Below the pieces are notes generated by a model that worked only from the letters and a program-made list of their open reading frames with translations, was not told the DNA's origin and made no database searches. From Phytophthora sp. 'mugwort' (lineage: Eukaryota; Oomycota; Peronosporomycetes; Peronosporales; Peronosporaceae), in contig JAUCEF010000018.1 in assembly GCA_033558025.1 (NCBI GenBank), forward strand, positions 2,480,001 through 2,544,000: a stretch of DNA of 64,000 nt, given 5' to 3'. Shown here in pieces: positions 42,577 through 53,805 of the stretch. Every line of letters begins with the position of its first letter. The first letter of the stretch is position 1. The position numbers and the translations under genes are program-made.

Positions 42577-44118
42577 CACCTTTGCCATCTCAAAGTGACT
42601 ACAGTGTAACTCGAAACGGTTAACGTAAAAAAAAACCAGCTTTTTAATTTGCAAAAAAGGAAAGCATGATTTTTTATCCAAACCAATGTGGCTGTCGTCC
42701 AGCTTAAATGGTTTACGTGTCATACTCCATCTCTTCGTTCCTCTTAGCGGCAGCGACCGCGTGCGCATTGTGGTGTGCCATCCTGTTGACCAAGTGCAGA
42801 GTTATGATGGCATGCATTGCTCCGCAGCCTTCTCGAGCAGCTGCCTGTGCAGTTTTTGCATCTGCCCCCGAGGCACATCCAACATGGTGTCATAATTCAG
42901 AACAAGGGAGTCTCTTTAATCCTAGCCTTCAACACGCTGAAGCACCCTATACAAAAAAGCAGTTAGCATAATATACATCAGAACATATATCCTAGTAATC
43001 CCTACCTTCGATGGGATTGCACATGGGAGAATAAGGTCCCAGGCGGAGTAGCACCAGATCGTCTCAGGCCGGACCGACTCTTCGGTTTGGCTGTGTGCTG
43101 GGACGTTGTCAAGCACTATCACGACATGCTTGCCAGCGAATTCGGACTGGTAAACTTCGTTCGCTTTCACGGCGCCGTAGTCGGCATCGACATACGATGC
43201 GTTGACATCCATCTTGATGCTTCCTCGCTCTGTAGCATAGTGAACAAGCCCTATCTCGGTAGAGACGATGCATTGAATCTGCAGATTTCTCCCCTTTGGT
43301 GGTTGGAGCTTGACCGCCGCATGCGCGCCTTTGCGGGACCGACCTTAGGAACGCTTACAATAGAGGTTTAAATTTGTTTCGTCATAATAAACAATAAAGA
43401 CCATTCATGTTCGTGTTGGAGAAGAGCTTCCCGAATATGCGTCGCTTTCCAATATTCTCTTCGCTGTTACAGGTCGATGGTTCAATTCAGACCTGCACTG
43501 TATATCTACAAGAGCATTCGAGATAAGTCAATAATAGCAACGCGATTATGTATAATGAAAATATAGCACCAGCTTCAACTTGCCACACCAGTTTCTTACT
43601 TATGAGAGACGTGCTCAGCGTTACGCCAAGTCAACCATAATCATATTTTGAAGCTGCGTAAGCGTATACAGACAGCTCTCCTCTACGTAATCGACGAGGG
43701 CATTTTTCATCGCGGGCGTGCACTTTACGTTCGAGACACGGTGGCCGCCTCTCGGCTTTACCTCAGGCGACCCGCTGTCGATGATGCGGCGGGATGTGGT
43801 GGCTGGAATCCCGTTGTGGTGAGCCACCAGCAGCCAGTCTTGTCCTTGTCTGTAAGCGTGCGTGCGAAGAGTGTGTGCTTGGGCTTACGGGGCATGTTGC
43901 TCAGCGGGGTGAATTTGGAAGTGATTTCGTACTCCGCTGCTGGCCACCTGGCCCTCATTTTTCACAACCATTTAATCCAAGTGTATACTTTGCGTTGGAC
44001 ACGGCCCACATTGAATGAAGCTCGATTTTATAAAATCTATTCTAAAAAATATGAGGCAACTTCACTTACTTCATACCAATTTGAGCTGCTTTGTAGTCAC
44101 TTTGAGATGACAAAGGTG
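42577..44118 (-). mobile_element. IS630/Tc1-like element B with broken transposase
   Basis: Terminal inverted repeats of about 27 bases: CACCTTTGCCATCTCAAAG at the left and its inverse (one mismatch) ending GGTG at 44118, each flanked by TA. The minus-strand transposase has an N-terminal helix-turn-helix piece at 43827-43621 (NGIPATTSRRIIDSGSPEV, then YVEESCLYTLTQLQNMI) and a catalytic piece around 43390-42922 with RGSIKMDVNASYVDADY and the Asp in HVVIVLDNVPAHSQTEE. The last Asp/Glu block is worn (expected GPYSPMxNPIE). Several frameshifts. Confidence 0.8.
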
Positions 44119-44339
44119 TAGAAGAAACCCGGAGGTAGGCGTTGTATTTGCAGTTAAAGCCAACATCAGAAGAATGACAAAGTACCAAGAAAACAATTTG
44201 TATGTCATATATGTGAGCCGTCTACTTCCAACGCGAAGGGCGAACCGAGATTAGCGACGCAAATAGTCCGTTCTACATCGAGAACAATGTACGTGAAGGA
44301 TGTTATGACTTTGCAGTCGTCGTTCAACATATTTACCTC

Positions 44340-44964
44340 TATGTTGCAGCTGAGCAACCGTGACGCAGCAAACATCTCCAATTCGCCGGGCGGTGTTGTG
44401 CCGCTTCTAATTGAAGCGAGGTACTCATCGTTAATAATGCTGTCTAAATCATCTAGACGAGAAGTTCGTCAAACCGTCGCGAAGTCAGCAATAGAACCAG
44501 CGAGTCTAAACTGGAGGCAGCTGAACATGCTTAAACCATTGTCATCTCGGATGTACCGTGAAGGCGGGCAAACGCAGATTGTCATCGTCAACTAAGTGAC
44601 CGTACTTCTTGTGCCAGGCTTCCATATCCGTGCCGGTCGTCAACAGTTCGCGTAGAGGAGGGTGAAGCTCCTGCGTATTAAAAGTCGGCTTGGTCACCAA
44701 CACACAGAGCCGAAACGCACCCGCAATCTCGTCAGCTATCTTAGTATCAATCCAGTCGAGCACCCACTCGGTCACTACTTTGTAGTTCGGTACTTTGCGG
44801 TTGCCGCTCTTCGTTTGCATGGTCGTGTCGACGAGTGTTTTATCAATGTAATCATCGAAGCGGTCACCGTAGAAAGTATGAAAGCCTCTGTTCACGACCA
44901 CATCCAACGGTTGAAGTAGATTCGTCAAGTTCGGCGGAAAAACTGAGCTGGGGTATAATCGCAC
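44340..44964 (-). pseudogene. pogo-like (DDE_1) transposase C-terminal fragment
   Basis: The frame at 44964-44542 contains FPPNLTNLLQPLDVVVNRGF, the third-Asp block of pogo-type transposases, and a helical tail (VPNYKVVTEWVLDWIDTKI). It continues in another frame to about 44340 (DSIINDEYLASIRSGTTPPG). The HTH and first two catalytic blocks are missing. It is a different lineage from the copy at 4505. Confidence 0.7.
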
Positions 44965-46864
44965 GTGACCCTAGTTCAAAATGGTTGGCGGTGAGCGTCT
45001 GCCGAGACTATTCGCAGCAGCTTGGAACGCCAAAGCGACTGGCGCTGGGAGCATGCCGTCTACAGCACCATCTGTTCAGCTGCACTGTGTTTGCGTGTGC
45101 CTACTAATCAAGGGTCTGCTTGCAAAACCTGTTTTCCGAAAAACTCGAAATCAGCGCCTAGGCGGCTGGTACGGGTTAAGACGGTAGCAACGGCGCAGCG
45201 GTCAACGTTATCCGCCTTGCGCTGTCCCCGGCCTCGAAATACAGCATGAACCTGGATCATCATCGCCAGTTCAAACAGGAGCAGCGTTCGGTTTTGAAGG
45301 AGCGCAAAAACTCATGATGACTGCACTCCAACCAAAGCGCGGCTTCTGGGAAATTTGATTCGCTGGAGACGTAGCGAGCCTTGGGGGGGGGGGCAGTAAA
45401 ATGTCGGTCTCCTCTTCGTCTTCGAGGCTATGGAGGAAGCTTGCGTATCCGGCGCCCAGATACCCATCGACGATCTTGGCGTAGGCGCAAAAATGTTCGC
45501 TCTCTTGCGGACTTACGCGGCATGTAGCCGATGGGTAGCCAGCGTGTTACGAATACTCAAAGGTAATTGCTGATGCACGCTTGGTTCTAGGAAATACTAG
45601 TGTCTATCACGGTTGGGAAGTAAATACGAAAGAAACGCAATCGCCCAATTAAGGCAAACCTTCGAATGTTGTCAATGCCTTTCTTCAAAATGAGGAAAAT
45701 GTACAGGAAGGTCGCTGACAGGAGTTGATTGGCTGTTCACATAAGTCGTAAGTATGAATTAATTGGCCGAAATACGTATTATTAACTGGAGGCGGTGTTG
45801 CCGCGTACAAGCACGCGAAGAAATACAGCCCCTTTGTCGATATGGGGAACAAGCTGGTCAGACGGAGGGGATTACGCTCTGAAAGCTTTCATTGCACGAA
45901 ATTCAAAAACTACACAACTATTATAAAGACCAAATTCTACGCTACCGCTAGCACCTCTCAAGGCAAAATCTACGCAGGTGAAATCCAAGCAAGTGCATTG
46001 AGTTGGAAAGCTCATAAAGGAGTACAAGGCGAAGCTGAATCAATCTGGATTTGGAGTGAAGTAGAGTGATCCGCCAATCATTGATGGTATTGTCCATCAA
46101 AATGCTGCCATGTTACGCTTAACTGGAATGCTTCCTTATCACTAACTTTATGGCATTTTACTTCTATTATGCAAGAGTTGCTGGCCAAGAAATACAAGTA
46201 CTTCTACAAAAGGGACGAGTTTTTCTTTGCGCTCAGCACAATATCGTGCCTCCTGAGATAATGGCGCCAAGTCGCGCGGAGCTCAGTCTTCAAAGGAACA
46301 CCAACAGGTCGGCTTCAGCGGCTTTCTTTTTTCTTTCTTGACAAGCTTCCGAGGTCGGTTCTTGCGGCCCTGATGAACCCAATACTGCGCGAAATGGGAG
46401 GCCCTGAAGTTGGCACGACTGCCGAAAAAAGATCACCTCCTCGGGGTCAAGCGCAAAGTCGGACGTCATGCGAAGCCTTCCGCCCATTGCAAGAATGCTG
46501 GATCGCCTTCGCGAAGATCGCTAAAGGGAATCGTCCAAAAGACACAAGACGATAGGCATGGAGGATCGAGAGAAAGAACCTGGCGCTAAAGCAATCGCAT
46601 GTTGCTCTGTAGAAGGAAGAGCTCGCTTAAAAGAGAAGAAGATGGACCAGCAATTGAGCTACTAACCTAGCAAATTGCCCTTCACAAGCAACTGGAGTTC
46701 GAACTCGCTAAGCGTTCTTAGAATCGATAACACGTAAAGTCAGACGAGTGTTTTGCTAGTGAAAATAATGTATTTGCTTTTGAATGCTGCGCGAAACCGT
46801 TTCGCTGCAGCACTACCTCTTGAACACACACTCGCAAGTTATCTCCAGTCAAACCTTGATCGCA
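44965..46864. other. Repeat-derived intergenic DNA; one unidentified ORF
   Basis: No gene supported. Contains a run of ten G at about 45384-45393. A + frame at 45842-46069 (starting MGNKLVRRRGLRSES, ending ESIWIWSEVE) has no recognised family. At 46150-46340 a frame reads HFTSIMQELLAKKYKYFYKR; it is coding-like but truncated. These are probably eroded transposon pieces. Confidence 0.35.
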
Positions 46865-47500
46865 TTATTCCTCTTCCAATGCACCCGTAAAAGTTTCAAT
46901 CCCAAATGCATCACCCGACAACGTGATGCAAACGTTGTGCAAAACGAAACAGCCCACGATCTCCTTGCATACGAGTTGCAAGTCATCGTCGATCGTAATT
47001 CTATCCCTACGGCAGCTCAAAATGGGAACCTTGCCTACTGCATACTCCACAATAATACGCTGCTTCGGTAGCAACTAGTTGAAATTGCGGTTCATGGGAA
47101 CGGAGCTTGATAGCATTTTGTAGCACAATACACGGAAAGGTGCACGAGTATGCGCCACGTATTCACCTGACTTAAACAACGTGGAGGGTTCTACCGCTAT
47201 ACAAGTCAAGCTCATTTGACCTAGATCATGCAATGAACCGGGTACACCAACCTGCGACAATAGTTAGCATGCTTGATAGAGGCTCTTATATTTGGTCTCC
47301 GTTCTTTGTTGGTGGTCACAAAATACTTGAACTCATATGCAGTAGTCGGGCTTGCGAGAAAAGTACAATTCCGCGTTCGTCCCGGGCAGGGCTGCCGAAA
47401 ATGGCGTCAATCGCATGCGAAATCTGGAGGGCGTCATACATCGCGCATTCTCAAAAGCAACAGAGCTCACATCAATAATGTCCATTACCAAACTCGCGTA
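46865..47500 (-). pseudogene. PIF/Harbinger-like (HARBI1) transposase remnant
   Basis: Minus-strand pieces in order: about 47440-47260 (NAELYFSRKPDYCIYEFKYF), 47260-47075 (VGVPGSLHDLGQ, the second-Asp GSxHD block; FKSGEYVAHT in place of GDSAYPL; VPMNRNFN), and 47074-46865 (LPKQRIIVEYAVGKVPILS, then VGCFVLHNVCI, the LHN block near the end). The catalytic GD motif is lost and frames are broken. Confidence 0.65.
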
Positions 47501-47534
47501 CATGTATTATGGCATTAATGGAGATAATGTGTAA

Positions 47535-48850
47535 CCATTCTAGTCAAGCCACTCGTGAACGGTGTTTACGTTCCAATACGCCTCGTTATTGCGGAAAACA
47601 TAACCCTCTCAAGTGAGGCTGGCTACAGCGAATGACGGTGAAGCCCATACGCCGTTCGAGCCTGGCTAAATAGTCTCTCAGCATTGGGGGGGCTTAATCA
47701 AGTCGTACGCGCTCTTCTTGGACACAAGTCGAGCCGTTTTCAGCACGGACGCGGCAAATCCCTCTCGCGTCGTGCTGCTGTCTTCAGATGCATTGCTTTC
47801 ATTCTGAATTGCTAAACAGGACGGACCACTGCCTTCTCTCGCGGACTCATCATATGCTGCTTGTCGAGTTGGATCTTGACACAGGCGGCCTCGAAGTCGC
47901 GGCTGGCAACGATAGAGCCCGAAGTACCTACAATCACAACAAATTAGTTAGCAAAACACAACGTAGCAGTCGCCCAGCTGAACTTACCAATATAGCGCTT
48001 CGAAGCGGGCTGCTCTTTCAGTATTGCGTCAAATAACGTATGCACTTCCCACAAAAGACACAGTTTCCGGTTGCAACCGCATCAAAACGGCAATCGCCAT
48101 CGTGGTCACCAGCGGCTTGATCTTATAATTCTCCGCAGCCGAAGGGATGAATCGAGCAAGGTCCTCGTCATCTCGATCGATATACTCCAGAAGTTCAGCC
48201 AAGCGTCGGATCATAGCGAAAATTGATCCCGACGATGGTCCAGTCGGATCACAGGACGCAACTTATCTTGAATCTGTAAAGCAAGCAAATAAAAAATCAA
48301 GTTAGAAAATGTATATCAATAGAAAACCAAAACGAAAGCACACCTTAGCTTTGCCTTTGTTCAACGTCCGGTGTCGAACTATGAGCATTTGACTATTGTC
48401 CAAGATGGCTTCATACGGTCCCGCCAAAACTTGACAGCCAAATTCTAACGATAACACGCACAACCAACTAGGCACATTCAATAGCTGCGCAAGCCGCTTG
48501 ATCATCGAACAGTTATCGCCCACGAGAAAGACTACCTGGTCGATTGTCTATAAAACAACTCAGCATTAAGCTCATAGCGTCAACATGAGCTTCCCCGTTG
48601 TGCGCAATCTCAATATCATCAGAATCGTCGCCGGGAGGCCTTAATACGGGGACCAGGGATAGCGACGAGCACTGCCGAAGGCCCTCGGCTTCGTAGCACG
48701 CAAACACAGCTAAAAACTGTTCGGAGTTGTGTGTCCATTCATCAAAAAGCAAACCAATGTTCATAGGCATATTCGGTCGCAATTTTGGCCTCAACGTCAT
48801 CGTGATTTGCTTCATACGAGCAACCAGAGTCTCCGTGCAAGTCCTGGGCG
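47535..48850 (-). pseudogene. hAT transposase remnant
   Basis: On the minus strand: GLLFDEWTHNSEQFLAVFAC (48815-48513), the conserved GDNCSMIKRLAQLLNVP (48523-48470), KIKPLVTTMAIAVL near 48120, a likely short intron at about 47930-47990, FAASVLKTARLVSKKSAYDL near 47720, and a decayed dimerisation block reading AERLFSQARTA near 47670. The reading frame changes several times. No terminal repeats were identified. Confidence 0.75.
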
Positions 48851-49040
48851 AATTTGTAGCTAGGAACTAATTTCGGTCTCGTAGTTAGATGCATGCGCCC
48901 AATATGCTAGTTGAGGTTTGTAATTCTGCGCCCGTCTGCTTGCTTGTGGGTCGCGCTGCAAACTTGTGCCGATAGTAGCCGGAAGGCTCTCCGTTGTCGT
49001 TTAAACGAGGAGAGAAGTAAAGAACGCAATATACCTTTGG

Positions 49041-49304
49041 GTGGGCTTTAGGCTGCAGCACGTGCAAGGCGCTATGACTCGCTGCCAACATGGGTGTGGA
49101 GTCATTAAAACCGTCTCTCATCTCTTTTGGTATTGCGACTTTGCGGCAGCCGTATGGGCGGAATGGCTTGAGGTGTTCCAGCAGTGGTTTGAGTCTCCCA
49201 TTGAGTGGGCGACTGTGGCCTACTTCGCGGACATCATGCCTACGCCCCGAGTCAAAAAGGCCTTTGGTTACAGCCTCTTTGCGGTCTTCCACATAGCACT
49301 TTGA
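49041..49304 (+). mobile_element. LINE reverse-transcriptase zinc-binding (zf-RVT) fragment
   Basis: The frame contains CQHGCGVIKTVSHLFWYCDF followed by AVWAEWLEVFQQWF, the CxxxC...HLFxxC zinc-binding end of non-LTR retrotransposon reverse transcriptases. Only this C-terminal piece remains. A longer 209-codon frame on the opposite strand (48885-49514) is taken as its shadow. Confidence 0.7.
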
Positions 49305-49797
49305 AAGCCTCGTCTGTGCAGGGCTGCTCAGAATGATGTTGTTTCTCATTGAAAGTGGAATAACAGAGGTCTGGCTGTTCCAAGGCGCTGGCGCGAACGG
49401 TAGACTGTAGATGAACAAGGAACGGTTGGTGATGAGTCGATTCCTAAATACGCGTGAAAGGGCGTAAGAACCCGGGCCATACATTATGATATTCGTAAAA
49501 ATCCGGTCACACATTATTAATGTGTGAGCCTCAAAAGCCCGTCACAGCCTAAAAAAAAAATAATGTATGGCGGTATGCATTTTCGGTAGTCCTGGTCCCG
49601 GGGGCATACAGAAGCTCTGACGTGTCCCCATCAACTAACGCCTTGTGGGACCCCGACACGCCCTCAAAGTATGCCTGCGCATTGGCCTTCTTGTCCGTTG
49701 AAGGCCGTGAAAGAAAATTTCGTCGGGCTCAGCATCGCTTCAACAACTCTCGCAGTGAATATATACGCAGATCTTAAACAGTAACATAAATAGCCAA
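49305..49797. other. No gene seen
   Basis: Holds an A-run at about 49553-49562 that could be a LINE tail, 250 bases after the zinc-binding piece. Nothing else is supported. Confidence 0.4.
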
Positions 49798-50022
49798 TTA
49801 GTATAACGCAGCGTGAAATAGCTCGGCGAGATTTCCTTCAGCGATGCCAAAATGTTGCGCTATGTTATGTACAGTCGGTGGCTGAATGGCATACAGAAAA
49901 ACCTTCAGTAGGAGATGGGCCGGGGCTTGCAAGTAGAGAGGGTGCTCACGAAGCCGTTCCAACGAGAACTGAAATGTCTCCCGATGCAGGCGGAGGTCAC
50001 GCTCTGCGCGCAGTGGATCCAT
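49798..50022 (-). pseudogene. Harbinger-like N-terminal HTH fragment
   Basis: LERLREHPLYLQAPAHLLLKVFLYAI followed by VHNIAQHFGIAEGNLAELFH (read in two parts) matches the helix-turn-helix before the nuclease domain in PIF/Harbinger transposases. The nuclease part is absent; the frame ends at 49798. Confidence 0.5.
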
Positions 50023-50616
50023 ATTTTCAACTCGTTCTGCGTCCCACTTGCCCGACGCTCAAACCCTTCATGCCCAACCCGCGCGCCAGGTAGCGATTGT
50101 TGCATATTGCCTCATACAGCATGGCCTCCTCGTCGCCTTCTTCTTCACCGTCCAGCTCATTAGCCCCATCGTAGCCTCAAGTCACTCCAGCACGATAGCG
50201 CGGTCACTTCGTGGCATGTTTGCTGCGATTTAGCAATGAGTGGGAGCTGGGAGATCGGTTGCCTGCTGAGTCACAGAGAGCGGAACACCCACAGTTAGAG
50301 CATCTCCAACCGCTAGTGCAAGAGTGCAAAAGTGATAGGACAAAGTGGGTTCACCCCAAGCATAGCTCGGCTTGCCCCGAATCCTGCAGAATAAAAAGTG
50401 TTTTTTTTTCTCGCGTAACCCGGTACACTATCCGGTCACTATCCGGTCGGGTACTCGTCAGCATTCACTTGTCTGACGTTTTCGCCCGTCTGGCAGCGTT
50501 GAAGCTCCGCTTTTCGCGCGCTTTGCGCTCTTCCATCGCTTGGCTCAACATACAAACATCAAGTAAAAACTAGTTCACAACTCCGCTTTCGCACTCGTCG
50601 TTTTTAAAGAGCCTCA
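50023..50616. other. No gene seen
   Basis: Short frames only. A T-run at 50401-50409 and a duplicated ACTATCCGGTC near 50425-50450 were noted. Confidence 0.4.
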
Positions 50617-51175
50617 ATGTGGCACAAACTACAACTTCTTACACCTGCACAAGTTCGACTTCGCCGCCGTCATGGAGGCGACGACGGACGAGATCAAGGC
50701 CGGCGCATGGGCCATGGAGGTGAGGCTGCTGGAGAAGGCAATGCTATGCCCCCAGTGCGCCCAGCCCATGCGCCTGAACGCGGTGCGTGCTTCACTCTGT
50801 ATCCTGTACGGCCGGGATGTTACTACTAACTGAGCTACGTAATACTAATGATGCGCGCGCATTCACTCTGACAAGTTTGCCACCTACGTGGCTGAACGCG
50901 GCCAGCGTGTGCACACCCTGGCCAACAACCGCATGTTGGCCGGCATGCACTATGAGCACAGCTGAGTCAACCACACGTCGATTTGTTGGCCCAGGGACGG
51001 GGGCCCACACCAACACGATCGAAGGCCTGTGGGAGATGCACAACAAGGGCCATATCAAGGCGATGCGCGGCATGAGCCAGAAGTACCTGGATGGGTACAT
51101 CGATAAGTTCATGTGGCACTCCTGGTTTTCCCTGCGAGGGCGTCGCCGGGTGAGTACATGTGCGGACTTGTGTCA
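50617..51175 (+). pseudogene. Merlin/ISXO2 (IS1595)-like transposase remnant
   Basis: Around 50647-50785 one frame reads HKFDFAAVMEATTDEIKAGA and CPQCAQPMRLNA, an N-terminal zinc-ribbon-like part. From about 50940 another gives GTGAHTNTIEGLWEMHNKGH and KYLDGYIDKFMWHSW, the HxNxIEG catalytic-end signature of DDE_Tnp_IS1595. This is the eukaryotic Merlin superfamily, related to bacterial IS1016/IS1595. The middle section with the first two catalytic Asp is eroded or interrupted (a possible intron near 50780-50930). Confidence 0.65.
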
Positions 51176-51555
51176 TCCTCTACCCGACTCAGGAAGAGTA
51201 AGGTTACCCTTTGGGTTACATGTGGTTACTTTGAATAAAGTACTTATTATTTTGCAGTCTGTAAAAAGCAGAGTCGCCGGAAACGGAGCTCTACTTGGGG
51301 AGAGCCACAAAGTGAACAGCATAGTGTATTAAAAACATACAGGAAGAGACAGTTTTCTGTGCATTAGCGTGCACTAGCGAGGGTACCTCCAACGGCCTAT
51401 ATGTATTTCAAAATACACGGGTATTGGTGGTGCTGAATATAATAAAGAATAAATCGAAATGAGTCCTACAAGCACTAATATGCTGTCTTCTGTCGTCATA
51501 ACGAGTCGCTTCCTGCGCAGACGGAGGTTAATAAAGAGGAAGCAATATTAGAGGC
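51176..51555. other. No gene seen
   Basis: AT-rich, with no open frame of note. Confidence 0.5.
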
Positions 51556-51834
51556 CTACAGCCAAGTACCGCACCATATTTGACTTACCGACGCATGGCA
51601 GGACGCGTAAAGGCCCATGCCTGGGCGTATTAGACCAGACCAGCGACTGTGGAGGGCCCCTGCATTTCTTGGCGCTCCCCCAGGTCCAGCAAGTTGCACA
51701 AACGCCTCCTGAACGCAGTCCCAGAACAGCGATGAGGACTGATCTGTGCTTGTAGCACCGTCTTCCGAGATGTTGGTGTAGGATCGGCAGAGTGAGACGT
51801 CCTCTTCCGGTATCCACGAAGCAGCACTGGGCAT
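51556..51834 (-). pseudogene. Myb/SANT-like protein fragment, Harbinger companion type
   Basis: The frame reads WIPEEDVSLCRSYTNISED, then SSLFWDCVQEAFVQ and RNAGALHSRWSGLI. The W...W...RW spacing and EED start match the Myb-like DNA-binding protein that accompanies Harbinger transposases. It is truncated. Confidence 0.5.
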
Positions 51835-52314
51835 GGGAGGAGGGAGAAGCAGGCGACCGTGACGATGAACAGGAGGCCTGCTAGTTGTAGGCTAGGAGCA
51901 GGGGGCGCGAAGGCTGGGGACTGTCCGGTCAGCTGGAGGTGTGCGGTTGTTTGCACTTCTTCGGGTGCTGAAGTGAAAAGCCGGCAGTTTTCTCCTACGA
52001 TCTTGTCCTACCTTGGTAGTGCACAATCACTGTTAATTTTACTTTACTGCTACTTTGCTGTCCCTATCACTACACCGCTGGGGGTTGATTTTTTGCTATT
52101 GTGTATATCTAACCATTTTTGCATATTTTGCACTACCGTTGGAGATGCTCTTAGAATCCGAAGGATCGATTTGATTGGATGTTTCCACTTTTTTTCCCAA
52201 CCGTGATAACCACTATCATAGGCAGTACTTTCATAGGCAGTTATTTCTTCTTAACTGTGATAACCACTATCATAGGCAGTATTTTTAAATACGCTTAAGG
52301 CCGTAGAACCACTA
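51835..52314. other. Intergenic; ~50-bp tandem repeat
   Basis: GTGATAACCACTATCATAGG occurs at about 52204 and again at about 52257, with related sequence (TATCATAGGTAGTATTT) reappearing just past the transposon at 53643. No gene. Confidence 0.5.
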
Positions 52315-53642
52315 CACTCCACGACAATTGCTTTGGGACACTCAACTGTTAGCTCATAACTTGGCTTCTATGTTGAGTCAAAGGCCGCTGTTTAGATATG
52401 TTTTTCCAATCAGAAAAGGGAATAGAGAGTTTGTGACAACAATCTAGAGTTTGAAGCGCGTGGTGGTGGTGGGCTGGTGTACAACGACATCGATTTGGCA
52501 CCACGACAAAACTTAGGGACAAAACCTGACTTGTTTTTTGTATATAAGATGTACCCATATTCCTAGTAGTCGATTTTGTCTCCCTCCACGCAGGCAACCT
52601 TGAAACAGGGAGTCGGCATGGAGTCCAGCAGATCGTGTAGCTCCCTCATTGTCACCGATTTCCAAGCCAGCATGACAGCAGCAGTAAGCTCTGGGATGGG
52701 GGGGGAGTTGTATTGCTTTCCGTGCTGTAGACTTTTCTAGCTAAAATTGCCGAGACATTTTCAATCGGGTTAAGATCGGGGGAGCGAGCAGGCCAGTCAA
52801 GAAACTACACCCCGATCTCTTGAAAAACGATATGGTCTCGTGAGAAGCATGAATGGAAGCATTATCCTGCATGAAAACAAAGTCTGTCCCGTAGTTCTTG
52901 GGGGCGAACGGTAGTAGGTGCTCTGACACCGTGTAGATGTAGTGGCCAGAGTTCTGGCGCCTTCCAGCACGACCAACTCCGACTTTCCCTTGTACCCAAA
53001 TGCACCCCACACCCACTAGTGACCTCCACCATTCTGTCTTGTCTTGTAGCGGCGAGGAGGGCGCCAAAGGCCCCGCCAGTAGTGTTTATACCCGTCAGGA
53101 CCATCCAAGTTGATTTTTTTCTCATCAAAAAAAAATGATGAGGGGCCAAACCACTTCCTTTTGGGCAGCCGTCAAGAGCCTCTCTGCGAACTTAAGGCGA
53201 GCATCCTTGTGCTCCTTTGTTAGCGGTAACCTACGATCCATTTCAGAGAGACAAGGTAGTCAACCCGAGCCAAAAGTCTCTGAATTGTACGCACCGAGCA
53301 TAACAAACCGTAGCTAGCTTTCAATTAGCCGCTGAGAAATTCCCAGTGGCAGCGGCACGAACAACTTGGCGCCCATGGCGGTCAGTGAGGCTTGATGGGT
53401 GGCCTTCCTTCTTCTTTGGTCCTGAGATGCGTGGAGGGTCCTAAGTTTTGTCGTGGTGCCAAATCGATGTCGTTGTATACCAGCTCCCCCCCCCCTCTCC
53501 CCACGCGCTTCGAATCTAGATTGTTGTCACAAACTCTTTATTCCCCTTTCTGATTGGAAAACATATCTAAACAGCGGCCTCTAACTCAACATAGAAGCCA
53601 AGTTATGAGCAAAAAGTGTCCCAAAGTAATTGTCGTGGAGTG
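52315..53642 (-). mobile_element. Tc1/mariner-like element C with ~200-bp inverted repeats
   Basis: Begins CACTCCACGACAATTGCTTT after TA (52313-52314) and ends in the inverse at 53642 before TA. The arms (to about 52520 and from about 53446) stay alike for some 200 bases, including GAGTTTGTGACAACAATCTAGA and ATCGATTTGGCACCACGACA-type blocks. The minus-strand transposase keeps WGAFGYKGKSELVVLEGAR, the Asp in FVFMQDNASIHASHETI and a following DWPARSPDLNPIENV in shifted frames. The N-terminal DNA-binding part is missing, so it is a deleted, dead copy. Confidence 0.85.
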
Positions 53643-53805
53643 TATCATAGGTAGTATTTCTTAATACGTTTAAATCCGTTCTGTATCTGTACCAAAAATA
53701 CGAGTATAATTTCGGGTATACATTTATTTTGGGGAATGCATGGCATTGAAGTATTGGGTAGTGTAGCAATGGCGATTGCGACTTTTCAGCGAGATCCGCG
53801 CGAAA

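Noticed and set aside
45842..46069. Small ORF that might be an effector fragment
   Set aside because: No signal peptide, RXLR or LFLAK motif; left as unidentified.
48885..49514. 209-codon minus-strand frame
   Set aside because: The opposite strand encodes a clear LINE zinc-binding motif here; the long frame is taken as its shadow.
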